32,464 nucleotides of DNA from WLNJ01 sp037131165 (GTDB lineage: Bacteria; Actinomycetota; Thermoleophilia; Solirubrobacterales; Solirubrobacteraceae): NCBI GenBank assembly GCA_037131165.1, contig JBAXRO010000019.1, positions 1 through 32,464 on the forward strand, read 5' to 3'. The translations under genes and the position numbers were made by a program. How positions within the stretch are numbered: position 1 is the first letter of the stretch; each line of letters starts with the position of its first letter. Below are positions 1 through 11,054 of this stretch, piece after piece. Below the pieces are notes generated by a model. That model made no database searches. It saw nothing but the letters and a program-made list of their open reading frames with translations, and had not been told where the DNA came from.

Positions 1-1555
<1,555 letters not shown>

Positions 1556-1598
1556 ATTCGTGGTCGTACTCCCTCTCTTTGCTGCCCTTACGGGTCAG

Positions 1599-1621
1599 AT
1601 CTAAGTGCTGGTGACTTAGAT
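1599..1621. promoter_or_regulatory. HAIR-like HspR operator upstream of clpB
   Basis: Perfect inverted repeat ATCTAAGT-N7-ACTTAGAT. It has the 7-nt spacing and half-site pattern of the HspR box known from Streptomyces and mycobacteria (CTTGAGT-N7-ACTCAAG). It lies 44 bp upstream of the clpB start and overlaps the end of the -10 hexamer at 1620-1625, a good position for repression. The HspR gene is immediately upstream. Confidence 0.85.
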
Positions 1622-1648
1622 CCTACCCGACTCGGGCAGGGCGATCAA
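1620..1648 (-). promoter_or_regulatory. clpB promoter
   Basis: Read on the minus strand, a -35 element TTGATC (1643-1648) and a -10 element TAGGAT (1620-1625) are separated by exactly 17 bp. The -35 box overlaps the last codons of hspR. The HAIR-like repeat begins inside the -10 box, so a bound repressor would block the polymerase. Confidence 0.65.
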
Positions 1649-2166
1649 GGGCTTTGCGAAGCCTTGTCGTTGGAGCCCCCGCCGGGTGAATCAGGACCGG
1701 GCGCCTCCCCCGGTCGCTCGACCGGGATCCGCTTCGGCGGCGAGACGTCCTCGCGCCGGGCGAGAGTGCCGCCCGCTTGGTAAGGAACGATCTCCGCCCT
1801 CAGCTCCCGACGCAGGCGCTCGAGTCGCGCCACCTCGGCCTCGAGCGCTCTGGCCCGCTGCTCGAGGGCCTTCGTGCGAGCCGCTGTGCGCTCCAACTTG
1901 GCCTCGAGCTCGAAGACCCGCTCGACCCCGGCGAGGTTCAGCCCGAACTCGGCAGTCAACTCCTGGATCCGCTTGAGCCGATCGACGTCGGCCTGGCTGT
2001 AGAGACGGGTGCCCCTGGCCGAGCGGCGCGGGGTGATCAGGCCCTTGCTCTCATACATCCGCAAGGTCTGGGGGTGCATCTCGGCCAGGTCTGCGGCAAC
2101 CGAGATCATGAAGACGCCACGGTCCTGCGAGACCGTGATTCGCGTTGTCCTGCGGCGCTCGCTCAT
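1645..2166 (-). CDS. hspR: MerR-family heat-shock repressor HspR
   Basis: DNA-binding repressor of the actinobacterial heat-shock regulon; in studied species it binds HAIR sites with DnaK as co-repressor. The 173-aa product has a MerR-type winged helix at about residues 20-70, including HPQTLRMYESKGLI (31-44), the signature that recognises the inverted repeat. A heptad-rich coiled coil (about 85-125) would mediate dimerisation, followed by a disordered Pro/Gly tail. Its ATG overlaps the dnaJ stop by 4 bp (ATGA), so it is translationally coupled as the last gene of dnaK-grpE-dnaJ-hspR. An internal Met at residue 20 could be an alternative start, but the coupled start fits better. It probably represses its own operon through the site at 5869-5891 and clpB through the site at 1599-1621. 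Confidence 0.93.
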   Translation of the reverse strand: MSERRRTTRITVSQDRGVFMISVAADLAEMHPQTLRMYESKGLITPRRSARGTRLYSQADVDRLKRIQELTAEFGLNLAGVERVFELEAKLERTAARTKALEQRARALEAEVARLERLRRELRAEIVPYQAGGTLARREDVSPPKRIPVERPGEAPGPDSPGGGSNDKASQSP

Positions 2167-3263
2167 GACTCCTCCTTGGCCTTGCCGTTCCCGGCCTGCT
2201 TGAGCAACTCGGCCCGGGGATCGGAGTCGAGCACTGCGGCCAAAGCCTCGGCGGCGGCCTTCTGCTCACCCTTGAGCTTCTTCGGAATGTCGATGGTGAA
2301 GCGGTAGTGCAGGTCTCCCCGCCCCTTGCCCTTCAGCCTCGGAGGACCGGCGTCACGCAGCCTTTGGACGGTGCCGTGGGCCGTGCCCGCCGGGACCTTG
2401 AGCTTGGTCGTCCCGTCGAGGGTCGGCACGACGACCTTGGCGCCGAGCAGCGCCTCTGTGACCGTCAGCGGCACCTCGACCTCGATGTTGTCGCCCTTGC
2501 GCTCGAACACCGGCGAGGGTGCGACCCGGGTCACGACATAGAGGTCGCCGGCCGGACCGCCGCGCGCACCTGCCCCGCCCTTGCCGGCAAGGCGGATCCT
2601 GCTGCCATCGCGAACGCCGGCCGGGATCTTCACCCTCAGGTTGCGGGTCCTGCTGACTGCGCCGCTGCCCGAACAGGTCGGGCACGGATCTGCGATCACC
2701 GAGCCGGTACCACCGCAGCGACCGCACGGCTGGGCGATCGAGAAGAGCCCCTGGCCCTGGGTCTGCGTTCCGGCACCGTCACAGGCGGGGCATCGCTCCG
2801 GCTGGGTACCGGCCCTCGCGCCTGAGCCCGAACAGGAGCCGCAAGCCTCGCTGCCCCTGACCGTGATCCGCACCTCGCCACCCCTCACTGCCGTGTCGAA
2901 CGGAATCAGCGTCTCCGTCTCGAGGTCCTGACCCCGACGCGGCCCGGCAGCCTTGCCGCGACGCCCACCCTGAGGTCCTGCTCCGCCGAAGATGCTCGAG
3001 AACACATCGCCGAACCCACCGAACTGGGACGGGTCGAAGTTGCCGCTGGCGAACGGCCTTCCCCCACGGTCGTACTCCTTGCGCTTCTCCGGGTCGGAGA
3101 GGGCGTCGTAAGCCTGCGAGATCGCCTTGAAGCGCTCCTCGGCCTTGGGATTGTCCGGGTTCTGATCCGGGTGGTACTGGCGAGCGAGGCGGCGGTAGGC
3201 CTTCTTGATCTCTTCCGCCGAGGCGGACTTGTCCACCCCGAGAGTCTCGTAGTGGTCAGCCAT
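2163..3263 (-). CDS. dnaJ: Chaperone protein DnaJ
   Basis: Hsp40 co-chaperone that delivers unfolded clients to DnaK and stimulates its ATPase. The 366-aa protein is a full type-I DnaJ: J domain at residues 3-68 with the essential HPD at 31-33, a Gly/Phe-rich linker (about 70-105), and a zinc-binding domain with all four CxxCxGxG motifs (Cys141/144, 158/161, 180/183, 194/197). The C-terminal substrate-binding beta domains follow. It starts 8 bp after the grpE stop and overlaps hspR by 4 bp, so it is the third cistron of the heat-shock operon. Nothing in the sequence suggests it is defective. Confidence 0.97.
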   Translation of the reverse strand: MADHYETLGVDKSASAEEIKKAYRRLARQYHPDQNPDNPKAEERFKAISQAYDALSDPEKRKEYDRGGRPFASGNFDPSQFGGFGDVFSSIFGGAGPQGGRRGKAAGPRRGQDLETETLIPFDTAVRGGEVRITVRGSEACGSCSGSGARAGTQPERCPACDGAGTQTQGQGLFSIAQPCGRCGGTGSVIADPCPTCSGSGAVSRTRNLRVKIPAGVRDGSRIRLAGKGGAGARGGPAGDLYVVTRVAPSPVFERKGDNIEVEVPLTVTEALLGAKVVVPTLDGTTKLKVPAGTAHGTVQRLRDAGPPRLKGKGRGDLHYRFTIDIPKKLKGEQKAAAEALAAVLDSDPRAELLKQAGNGKAKEES

Positions 3264-3271
3264 CGACGGCC

Positions 3272-3889
3272 CTATCCCCCGGCTACCGAGACCCTCGCGG
3301 CCCTGATCACCATGTCACCGAGCCGGTATCCCGGCTGGTGGACGGCGAGGATCGCTCCCGCCTCCAGCTCCTCGGAGGGGACGTGAGCGATCGCCTCGTG
3401 GAACTGCGGGTCGAAGCGGTCCCCCTCGGCGGGCCGATCGACCTCGACGCCGCAGCGGGCGAGCCCTGCGACGAGCTCGTCGCGGATCAGGCCGAAGCCG
3501 CGGGCAACCTCGTGGACCGGGTCGCCCTCGGGCCGCTCTGCGAGAGCGGCGAGCGCGTGGTCGAAGTTGTCGAGCGCGCCGATCAGCTCGCGGGCGAGCT
3601 TGGCTACTCCACGATCCCCGGCGAGCTGCTCGTTCTGGCGGGCGCGCTTGCGGAAGTTCTCGAAGTCGGCCTGGGTGCGCTGCGCCAGCTCGCGCATCTG
3701 CGCTGCCTCGACCGCTGGATCCTGGAGTTCCTCGAGGTCCTGCTCGACTTCCTCGGCCGCCTGCTCCTCGGCCTGCTCCTCACCATCGGCCGGCACCGCG
3801 GGCTCCGACCCCTCCGTGGCAGCGGGCTCGGGGGCCGACGCGTCGCCGGCCGCAGCGGCCTCGTTGGCGTCCTGCTCTTCGGCGGTCAT
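3272..3889 (-). CDS. grpE: Nucleotide exchange factor GrpE
   Basis: Releases ADP from DnaK to reset the chaperone cycle. The 205-aa protein has a long acidic, Glu/Ala-rich and probably disordered N-terminus (residues 1-55). A long dimerising helix follows (about 56-110, containing FENFRKRARQNEQ), then the C-terminal beta domain with the family signature around VEVDRPAEGDRFDPQFHEAI and a GYRLGDMVIRAARVSV end. It lies 11 bp behind dnaK; a GAGG ribosome-binding sequence overlaps the dnaK stop region, about 9 nt before the ATG. Length and order are typical of actinobacterial dnaK operons. Confidence 0.96.
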   Translation of the reverse strand: MTAEEQDANEAAAAGDASAPEPAATEGSEPAVPADGEEQAEEQAAEEVEQDLEELQDPAVEAAQMRELAQRTQADFENFRKRARQNEQLAGDRGVAKLARELIGALDNFDHALAALAERPEGDPVHEVARGFGLIRDELVAGLARCGVEVDRPAEGDRFDPQFHEAIAHVPSEELEAGAILAVHQPGYRLGDMVIRAARVSVAGG

Positions 3890-3900
3890 CGCCGGCTACC

Positions 3901-5802
<1,902 letters not shown>

Positions 5803-5868
5803 GTTCTGTTCCGTATTCTCCGTCGTTGTTGGTTGTGAGCCGCTATCTCCATTGATGCGGCTGATGAA

Positions 5869-5891
5869 ATCTGAGTCTCAGCGTAGCAGAT
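5869..5891. promoter_or_regulatory. HAIR-like operator and probable promoter of the dnaK operon
   Basis: On the plus strand it reads ATCTGAGT-N7-TAGCAGAT. The outer five bases of each arm pair (ATCTG/CAGAT) with the 7-nt spacer of a HAIR site, and the inner three bases are imperfect. On the minus strand it contains TACGCT (5880-5885), a possible -10 hexamer, so HspR binding would cover the start of transcription. It shares the ATCTNAGT half-site with the perfect clpB operator. No clear -35 was seen. Confidence 0.65.
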
Positions 5892-5906
5892 CGTGACCGA
5901 ATCGGT

Positions 5907-6791
5907 TCATCCCTCGGGGAGTGGCCGGGGCGGCCTCAAACGCGGCACCAAGTCGACCGCGATGATCGCCCCGAGAATCAGCAGCGCTCCGAACCACCCG
6001 GCGAGGCTCAGCCGGTCACCGGCCAGCAGCCAGCCGAAGAAGCCAGCGAAGGCCGGCTCGGCAGCGAGGATCAGGGCCGTGCGCGCCGGGGCGGCGTGCT
6101 TCTGCGCCCAGCTCTGCACCATGAAGGCCAGCGCCGTCGCGACCACCGCGGTCAGGACGAGCGTGCCCCAGACGGTCGCGCCGCGGGGCATCACCACCTC
6201 ACCGGCGGCAACCGCGATCGCGAGGCAAACGACGCCGACCACCGCCAGCTGGACGACGACGAGACCGGCCACGTCGTGGCCCTCGCGGACGCTGTGGGAG
6301 GTGACGATGATGTGGGCCGAGAAGGCGACTGCGCAGAGCAGCTCGAGCCCGTCGCCGCGCATCGTGAACGAGCCGCCCGCCCCCGAGAGGAGGAACAGTC
6401 CGATCGCCGACGCGGCCGCTGCGCCCCAGGCGACCGGGCCGATCGGAGTCCGGTCGGTGATCCTCGCGATCAGCGGAGTGATCACGACGAACAGCCCGGT
6501 TATGAACCCGGCTTTGGAGGCGGTCGTCGCCTCGAGGCCGTAGGTCTGAAGCAGGTAGCCGGCGGCGAGGAACGCCCCCATCTGGATGCCTCGCAGGTTC
6601 GCCCTGCGGGTCAGCGACCGGAGTTTCGAGCGGAAGACGAAGGCGAGCAGCAGGGCCGCTGCGATGAAGCGGTAGGCGAGGAACGTCGGGACGGGGATCT
6701 CGGCGATCGCGTCCTGGACCGTCACGAAGGTCAGGCCCCAGGCGACAGTGACCGCCAGCAGGGCGGCCTCCGAGCGGCGTGCGGGACTCAC
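5907..6791 (-). CDS. EamA/DMT-family transporter
   Basis: Integral membrane protein of 294 aa with about ten hydrophobic segments arranged as two EamA repeats. It belongs to the drug/metabolite transporter superfamily, whose members export metabolites or amino acids; the substrate cannot be told from sequence. Typical elements are AVTVAWGLTFVTVQDAI in the first helix and GWLLAGDRLSLAGWFGALLILGAI near the end. I chose the GTG at 6789-6791 because it overlaps the nth stop as GTGA, indicating translational coupling; the frame stays open upstream to an ATG at 6842, but that part lies inside nth. It ends just before the dnaK control region with no obvious terminator, so some read-through into dnaK is possible. 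Confidence 0.88.
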   Translation of the reverse strand: MSPARRSEAALLAVTVAWGLTFVTVQDAIAEIPVPTFLAYRFIAAALLLAFVFRSKLRSLTRRANLRGIQMGAFLAAGYLLQTYGLEATTASKAGFITGLFVVITPLIARITDRTPIGPVAWGAAAASAIGLFLLSGAGGSFTMRGDGLELLCAVAFSAHIIVTSHSVREGHDVAGLVVVQLAVVGVVCLAIAVAAGEVVMPRGATVWGTLVLTAVVATALAFMVQSWAQKHAAPARTALILAAEPAFAGFFGWLLAGDRLSLAGWFGALLILGAIIAVDLVPRLRPPRPLPEG

Positions 6792-7552
6792 GCGAGCTCG
6801 CTGCGGGTCGGGCACGACCGGGCGAGCACGCACTCGCCGCACTGCGGCCTCTGCGAATGGCAGATCCGCCTTCCGTGGCGCAGCAGGTTCACATGAAACT
6901 CGAGCGCGCCGTCAGGCTCCGACAGGCGACACATCTCGTCGTGCTGTTCCTCGGCCGGAGCACCGGGCCTCAGCAGCCCGAGCCTGGTCCCGACCCTGCC
7001 GACGTGGGTGTCGACCGGGACGTCCTCGATCCCGTAGGAGAACAGCAGAACGCAGGCCGTGGTCTTGCGGGCGACTCCCGGAAGCGCGCAGAGCGCGGCC
7101 CTCGACTGCTCGAGCGGGACGTCACGCATCCAGGAGAGATCGAGCGGATCGCCCCCCGTCGGGTTGCCGGTCTCGGTCAGCTGCCGCAGGATCGCCTGGA
7201 TCCGCTCCGACTTGACCTTCGAGATCCCGCCTGGGCGGATCGCCTCCTCGACCTCTTCGAGTGGGGCGTCGCGGACCTGCTCCCATGTCGGCAGGGCCTC
7301 GCGCAGTCGCAGGTAGGCGATGTCGCGGTTGCGGTCATTGGTGCTCTGCGAGAGGACGGTGAGGATCAGCTCGTCGAGCGGACGGAGGTGCGGCTCGAGC
7401 AGCGGCATGCCGTAGGCGTCGCGCAGCTTCGAGCGGATCCGCTCGACCCGGGCCTTCGACGGCGGCCGCCAAGCGTCCTTTGCGGCGCGGGAGCCGCCTG
7501 CCTTCTTCGCCTTGGACCGGCTGCCCCCGGCTGCGGTTGCCTTCCTTGCCAT
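6788..7552 (-). CDS. nth: Endonuclease III (DNA glycosylase/AP lyase)
   Basis: Base-excision repair enzyme that removes oxidised pyrimidines and cuts the abasic site. The 254-aa protein has a helix-hairpin-helix with LPGVARKT at 157-164 containing the catalytic Lys163, the catalytic Asp181 in VDTHVGRV, and a complete 4Fe-4S loop C-x6-C-x2-C-x5-C (Cys231, 238, 241, 247). The first 30 residues are a Lys/Arg/Ala/Gly-rich extension not needed for the fold. A TAGCGT hexamer ends 9 nt before the ATG, suggesting a leaderless transcript divergent from the hydrolase at 7646. The stop is shared with the start of the downstream EamA gene. Confidence 0.94.
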   Translation of the reverse strand: MARKATAAGGSRSKAKKAGGSRAAKDAWRPPSKARVERIRSKLRDAYGMPLLEPHLRPLDELILTVLSQSTNDRNRDIAYLRLREALPTWEQVRDAPLEEVEEAIRPGGISKVKSERIQAILRQLTETGNPTGGDPLDLSWMRDVPLEQSRAALCALPGVARKTTACVLLFSYGIEDVPVDTHVGRVGTRLGLLRPGAPAEEQHDEMCRLSEPDGALEFHVNLLRHGRRICHSQRPQCGECVLARSCPTRSELA

Positions 7553-7561
7553 CGGCGCTGG

Positions 7562-7567
7562 ACGCTA
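7562..7567 (-). promoter_or_regulatory. Leaderless -10 element of nth
   Basis: TAGCGT on the minus strand, 9 nt before the nth ATG, with no ribosome-binding site between. One of a repeated TANNNT pattern in this window. No convincing -35 is visible. Confidence 0.55.
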
Positions 7568-7630
7568 CCGGCGGCCGGGAGCGCTCGGCGGCGACGCGCC
7601 CGCCTCAGCCGGAGGGCAGGCGCCCGCGGG

Positions 7631-7636
7631 TATCCT
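7631..7636 (+). promoter_or_regulatory. Leaderless -10 element of the alpha/beta hydrolase gene
   Basis: TATCCT, 9 nt before the GTG at 7646. The same hexamer and nearly the same spacing occur before the gene at 13104. It is divergent from the nth promoter 63 bp away. Confidence 0.6.
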
Positions 7637-7645
7637 GCGGGCGCG

Positions 7646-8470
7646 GTGGCGGAACCAGTCGATCACGCGGGAACCCTCAACGGAGAGCCGGCCTTCTGGC
7701 GGCGAGGCGAAGACTCGCGCCCTGACCTCCCCCCGATCCTCTGGGTCCATGGCGTCCCGACCTCGTCCGACGACTGGCTCCCGTTCCTCGAGGTGGCGGG
7801 CGGGATCGCCCCCGACCTGCCCGGCTTCGGGCGGACGACCAAACGGGGCGACCACCCCTACGACATCGCGTGGTACTGCGACTGGCTCGACTCGTTCCTC
7901 GACCACCTCGAGGTCGAACGGGTCAGGCTCTGCGTCCACGACTGGGGTGGGCTCGCTCTCGCATGGGCGCAGCGCAACCCCGAGCGGGTCGACAGGCTCG
8001 CAGTGATCGACTCCGTCCCGCTGCTGCCCGGCTACAGGTGGCACCGCCTCGCGCGGGCATGGCGGACCCCGATGCTCGGCGAGATGGCGATGGGCCTGAC
8101 GATCAAGCCTGTCCTGCGGCTGATCTCACGCGAATCGAACGCGACCCCCGGCCCGCTGCCCAAGGACCTGATCGACCAAACGATGGAGCACTTCGATCAG
8201 GGCACCCAGCGGGCGATCCTCAGGCTCTACCGCTCGTCCCCGCCGGAGAGGCTGGCAGCCGCCGGCCTCGACCTCGGCCTGCTCTCCGGGCCGAGCCTCG
8301 TCCTCTGGGGCAAGCAGGACCCGTACATCCCGTCGGAGTTCGCCGAGCGCTACGCGGAGGCGCTCGGCAACGCGAAGGCCGAAGTGATCGACGGGGCCGG
8401 TCACTGGCCCTGGCTCGACAAGCCTGAGCTTGTCGGACGCATCTGCTCGTTTCTCGACGGCAGCGACTGA
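7646..8470 (+). CDS. Alpha/beta hydrolase, haloalkane dehalogenase/epoxide hydrolase type
   Basis: Predicted soluble hydrolase of 274 aa. The oxyanion loop is LWVHGVPTSSDDW (32-44). The nucleophile elbow is CVHDWGG (96-102) with Asp99 as nucleophile rather than Ser. Asp in this position is typical of haloalkane dehalogenases, fluoroacetate dehalogenases and epoxide hydrolases, which form an ester intermediate. The acid is probably the Asp in WGKQDPYIPSEF and the base the His in DGAGHWPWLDKP, so the triad is complete. The substrate is unknown. The GTG start is chosen from the TATCCT box 9 nt upstream and because family similarity begins right after it; the frame is open further upstream only as antisense of nth. 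A membrane protein gene follows after 14 bp. Confidence 0.85.
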   Translation: MAEPVDHAGTLNGEPAFWRRGEDSRPDLPPILWVHGVPTSSDDWLPFLEVAGGIAPDLPGFGRTTKRGDHPYDIAWYCDWLDSFLDHLEVERVRLCVHDWGGLALAWAQRNPERVDRLAVIDSVPLLPGYRWHRLARAWRTPMLGEMAMGLTIKPVLRLISRESNATPGPLPKDLIDQTMEHFDQGTQRAILRLYRSSPPERLAAAGLDLGLLSGPSLVLWGKQDPYIPSEFAERYAEALGNAKAEVIDGAGHWPWLDKPELVGRICSFLDGSD

Positions 8471-8484
8471 CACTCTTGTCGCCA

Positions 8485-10158
8485 ATGGCGAGCGGGTCCA
8501 GCCCAGGCACGAGTCCGTCCGCGGCCGCAACGGCCATGAGCGGCATTGCGGAACGCTCGATTACATCGCGGGCGGAGAAGATCGGATCGATCGCCGACCG
8601 GATCGCAGGCCGCTTCGGCCTGAAGGGATCGTCGGCTGCCGGAGCGCTGGCGGTAGCAGTGCCGCTCGGCCTGATCTGGCTGATCGCCGAGCCGACTGTG
8701 AGCGACATGGCCGCTCAGGCCTCTCGTGTCGGGATCTTCGAGCGCCAGGGCTGGGGGATCTGGAGCGGGCAGTGGTACGCGGGCCACCACCTGCCTGGCT
8801 ACAGCCTGCTGATGCCTCCCTTGGGCGCGCTGGTCGGCATCTGGTGGGCCGGCTTCCTGGCCGTCTGCGCAGCCTCGGTCACGACCGCCCTCGTAGGCTC
8901 GCGCGCCGCGGGGACACCGCGGCAGGCCGCCTTGATCGGCTCGATGCTGGGTCTCGGCTGCGTCGCGTCACTCGTCAGTGGCCGCACGACCTGGCTGCTC
9001 GGGCTGGCGATCGCCGGCCTCGCCGTCGACCTGCTGATCGACCGCCGGCGGATCGCCGTGCTGCCAGCATTGATCGTTGCCGGCGCGAGTCCGCTGGGAG
9101 CGGTGATGGTCGCCGCCGGCGCCGCGGTCTGCTGGCTTCTGAGGCGCGACGCCCTCTCGGTACTCGTCACGATCCTCGCCCTGCTGCCGGGGGTCGCGAT
9201 CTCGATCGTCTTCCCGACCGGCGGCTCACAGCCCTTCCCGGCTTGGGAGTTCGGGCCGATCACGCTCGCGACCGCCCTGCTCTTCCGGTTCGCGCCGAAG
9301 GACGCCAAGGGCCTGAGGACGACGATCGGCGTCTACCTGCTGATGCTGCTCGGCGCCTTCATCCTCGCGACACCGGTCGGGTCCAACGCGGCCCGGCCCG
9401 GGCAACTCGCAGGCACGGCAGCGGTCGTTGCCGCAGCGATCGCGGGAGGCAACCGACGCTGGCTCGCCTGGGTCTTCGTGGCGCTCCTGACTCTTCAGTG
9501 GGTCCCACCGATCCAGGACCTCGTGCGCCAGTGGGACCAGCGCTCGACCGAGGCGGCCTTCTACCGACCGTTGATCGAGCAGGTGCAGAGCCGTGACAGG
9601 GGGGCACCTCCCGGCCGGTTGGAGATCGTCTGGACCATGAATCACTGGGAAGACGAGTACGTCGCCGCGAAGATCCCGCTCGCTCGCGGCTGGGAGCGCC
9701 AGCTCGACCGCCGGTTCAACAGCTCGGTCAACGGCGACCGGGTGAGCCCTGAAGCGTTCCGTTCATGGATCGACGGCCTCGGCGTGCGGTGGGTCGCATA
9801 CCCGTGGGCGCCGCTCGACCGTGCGATCGCAGGCGAGGCGAAGCTCGTCCGTCAAGGCCTGCCCTGGCTCGAGCAGGTCTGGCGCACGCCCGAGTGGGTC
9901 CTCTACCGGGTCAAGGACCCGAGCCCGATCGCCGACGGTCCCGTGACAGTGACCAAGCTCGAGCCGCGGAAGGTCCTGTTCACCTCCAGCGGCCTGGGGA
10001 CGTCGACCGTCAAGGTTCGCTGGAGTCGGTGGTGGGGTCTCGAGGGCATCAAGGGCTGCCTCGCACCCGGCCCGAACGGAATGACCGAACTGCGAACCAC
10101 GGAGGCCGGCTCCGGGTCGCTGAAGATCGGCCTCGGGGGCAGCGGTCCCCGCTGCTGA
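8485..10158 (+). CDS. Polytopic membrane protein with C-terminal exported domain, possibly GT-C-like
   Basis: Protein of about 557 aa, not assigned to a characterised family. After a short Ser/Ala-rich N-terminus there are roughly nine to ten hydrophobic helices to about residue 350, with a WYAGHHLPGYSLL loop after the first helix. A soluble C-terminal domain of about 200 aa follows, containing NHWEDEYVAAKIPLARGWE and GVRWVAYPWAPLDRAI. A multi-helix membrane part followed by an exported globular domain is the plan of GT-C lipid-linked glycosyltransferases, but I see no decisive catalytic motif, so this is inference. The start is uncertain: TTG at 8476, ATG at 8485 (chosen) or ATG at 8536 are all in frame, none with a clear ribosome-binding site. 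It lies directly behind the hydrolase and ahead of the phosphatidylinositol genes. Confidence 0.8.
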   Translation: MASGSSPGTSPSAAATAMSGIAERSITSRAEKIGSIADRIAGRFGLKGSSAAGALAVAVPLGLIWLIAEPTVSDMAAQASRVGIFERQGWGIWSGQWYAGHHLPGYSLLMPPLGALVGIWWAGFLAVCAASVTTALVGSRAAGTPRQAALIGSMLGLGCVASLVSGRTTWLLGLAIAGLAVDLLIDRRRIAVLPALIVAGASPLGAVMVAAGAAVCWLLRRDALSVLVTILALLPGVAISIVFPTGGSQPFPAWEFGPITLATALLFRFAPKDAKGLRTTIGVYLLMLLGAFILATPVGSNAARPGQLAGTAAVVAAAIAGGNRRWLAWVFVALLTLQWVPPIQDLVRQWDQRSTEAAFYRPLIEQVQSRDRGAPPGRLEIVWTMNHWEDEYVAAKIPLARGWERQLDRRFNSSVNGDRVSPEAFRSWIDGLGVRWVAYPWAPLDRAIAGEAKLVRQGLPWLEQVWRTPEWVLYRVKDPSPIADGPVTVTKLEPRKVLFTSSGLGTSTVKVRWSRWWGLEGIKGCLAPGPNGMTELRTTEAGSGSLKIGLGGSGPRC

Positions 10159-10220
10159 TCGGCTCCACGGTGAGTTGGTGGCAAACGCTGCCGAATCCGC
10201 CGCGTAACAATCACCCGGGG

Positions 10221-10226
10221 TAAGCT
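10221..10226 (+). promoter_or_regulatory. Leaderless -10 element of the PAP2 gene
   Basis: TAAGCT ends 9 nt before the ATG at 10236, with no ribosome-binding site between. It would start the three-gene phosphatidylinositol transcript separately from the upstream membrane-protein gene. Confidence 0.5.
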
Positions 10227-10235
10227 GGTCGGTTC

Positions 10236-11054
10236 ATGGTCGAGCGCGTAAGGAGCATCGAGCGCAAGCTCCTGCCGAAGGGACTGCTGGATGCAGTCGT
10301 CCAGCTCGGCCTGTTCGCCTCCTGCTACCTCGCCTACCAGGTCGTCAGGTCCACGATGGGCGGCACCGGAGCCGAGGCGACGGCATTCTGGAACGCAACC
10401 CAGCTGATCCAGCTGGAGCAGGCGCTCAACATCTTCGTCGAACCGACAGTGCAGGCCTGGTCGCGGTCGAGCGGCACCGTGATCGGCTTCGCCGACTGGA
10501 TGTACATCAACAGCCACTACGTGATCACCTTCGGGGCTCTCGTCTTCATCTACTTCCGCCGCAACCCGTCGTTCTACTTCGTGCGCAACATGTTCGTCGC
10601 AGCGATGCTGATCGCCCTCGTCGGCTACGCGCTCTACCCGACCGCTCCGCCGCGACTGATGCCCGAGTGGGGCTTCTCCGACACGATCGCCCTGACCACA
10701 GGGGTCAAGGTCGACAATGAGAAGGCGAGCGCACTCGTCAACCTGTACGCCGCCGTTCCGTCGATGCACGTCTGCTTTGCGCTGATGGTCGGCGGGACGA
10801 TGAGCCTCCTCGTTTCCCGCAGCTGGGCCCGCTGGCTCTGGCGCTTCTACCCGCTGCTCGTCACCTGGGTGGTCGTCGCCACCGGCAACCACTTCCTGCT
10901 CGACGCAGTGCTCGGCGCCATGACTGCCCTCGCTGCCTGGGCGATCGCCAGGCGGCTCGCGTCGGTGCGTGGCGCCTGGGCATTCCGCCCGCAGGCCGAG
11001 GCGGCTCAGGCGACGCAGCGCCAACCGGCCCTCGCGACCGAGGTCGCGACTTGA
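10236..11054 (+). CDS. PAP2/AUR1-like membrane phosphatase or inositol phosphotransferase
   Basis: Integral membrane protein of 272 aa with about six helices and the PAP2 active-site blocks in the arrangement of the AUR1/inositolphosphotransferase branch: YPTAPPRL (134-141), AAVPSMHVCFAL (172-183, His178 in the PSxH block), and TGNHFLLD (216-223, His219 and Asp223 as the HxxxD block). Enzymes of this fold cleave or transfer lipid phosphate on the outer membrane face through a phospho-His intermediate. The stop overlaps the start of a CDP-alcohol phosphatidyltransferase gene, and inositol-1-phosphate synthase follows. A role in phosphatidylinositol metabolism is therefore likely, for example dephosphorylating phosphatidylinositol phosphate; that specific reaction is inference. 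Confidence 0.88.
   Translation: MVERVRSIERKLLPKGLLDAVVQLGLFASCYLAYQVVRSTMGGTGAEATAFWNATQLIQLEQALNIFVEPTVQAWSRSSGTVIGFADWMYINSHYVITFGALVFIYFRRNPSFYFVRNMFVAAMLIALVGYALYPTAPPRLMPEWGFSDTIALTTGVKVDNEKASALVNLYAAVPSMHVCFALMVGGTMSLLVSRSWARWLWRFYPLLVTWVVVATGNHFLLDAVLGAMTALAAWAIARRLASVRGAWAFRPQAEAAQATQRQPALATEVAT

Noticed and set aside
6779..7645. Upstream extension of the alpha/beta hydrolase frame
   Set aside because: It is antisense to nth; the -10 box at 7631 and the beginning of family similarity place the start at 7646.
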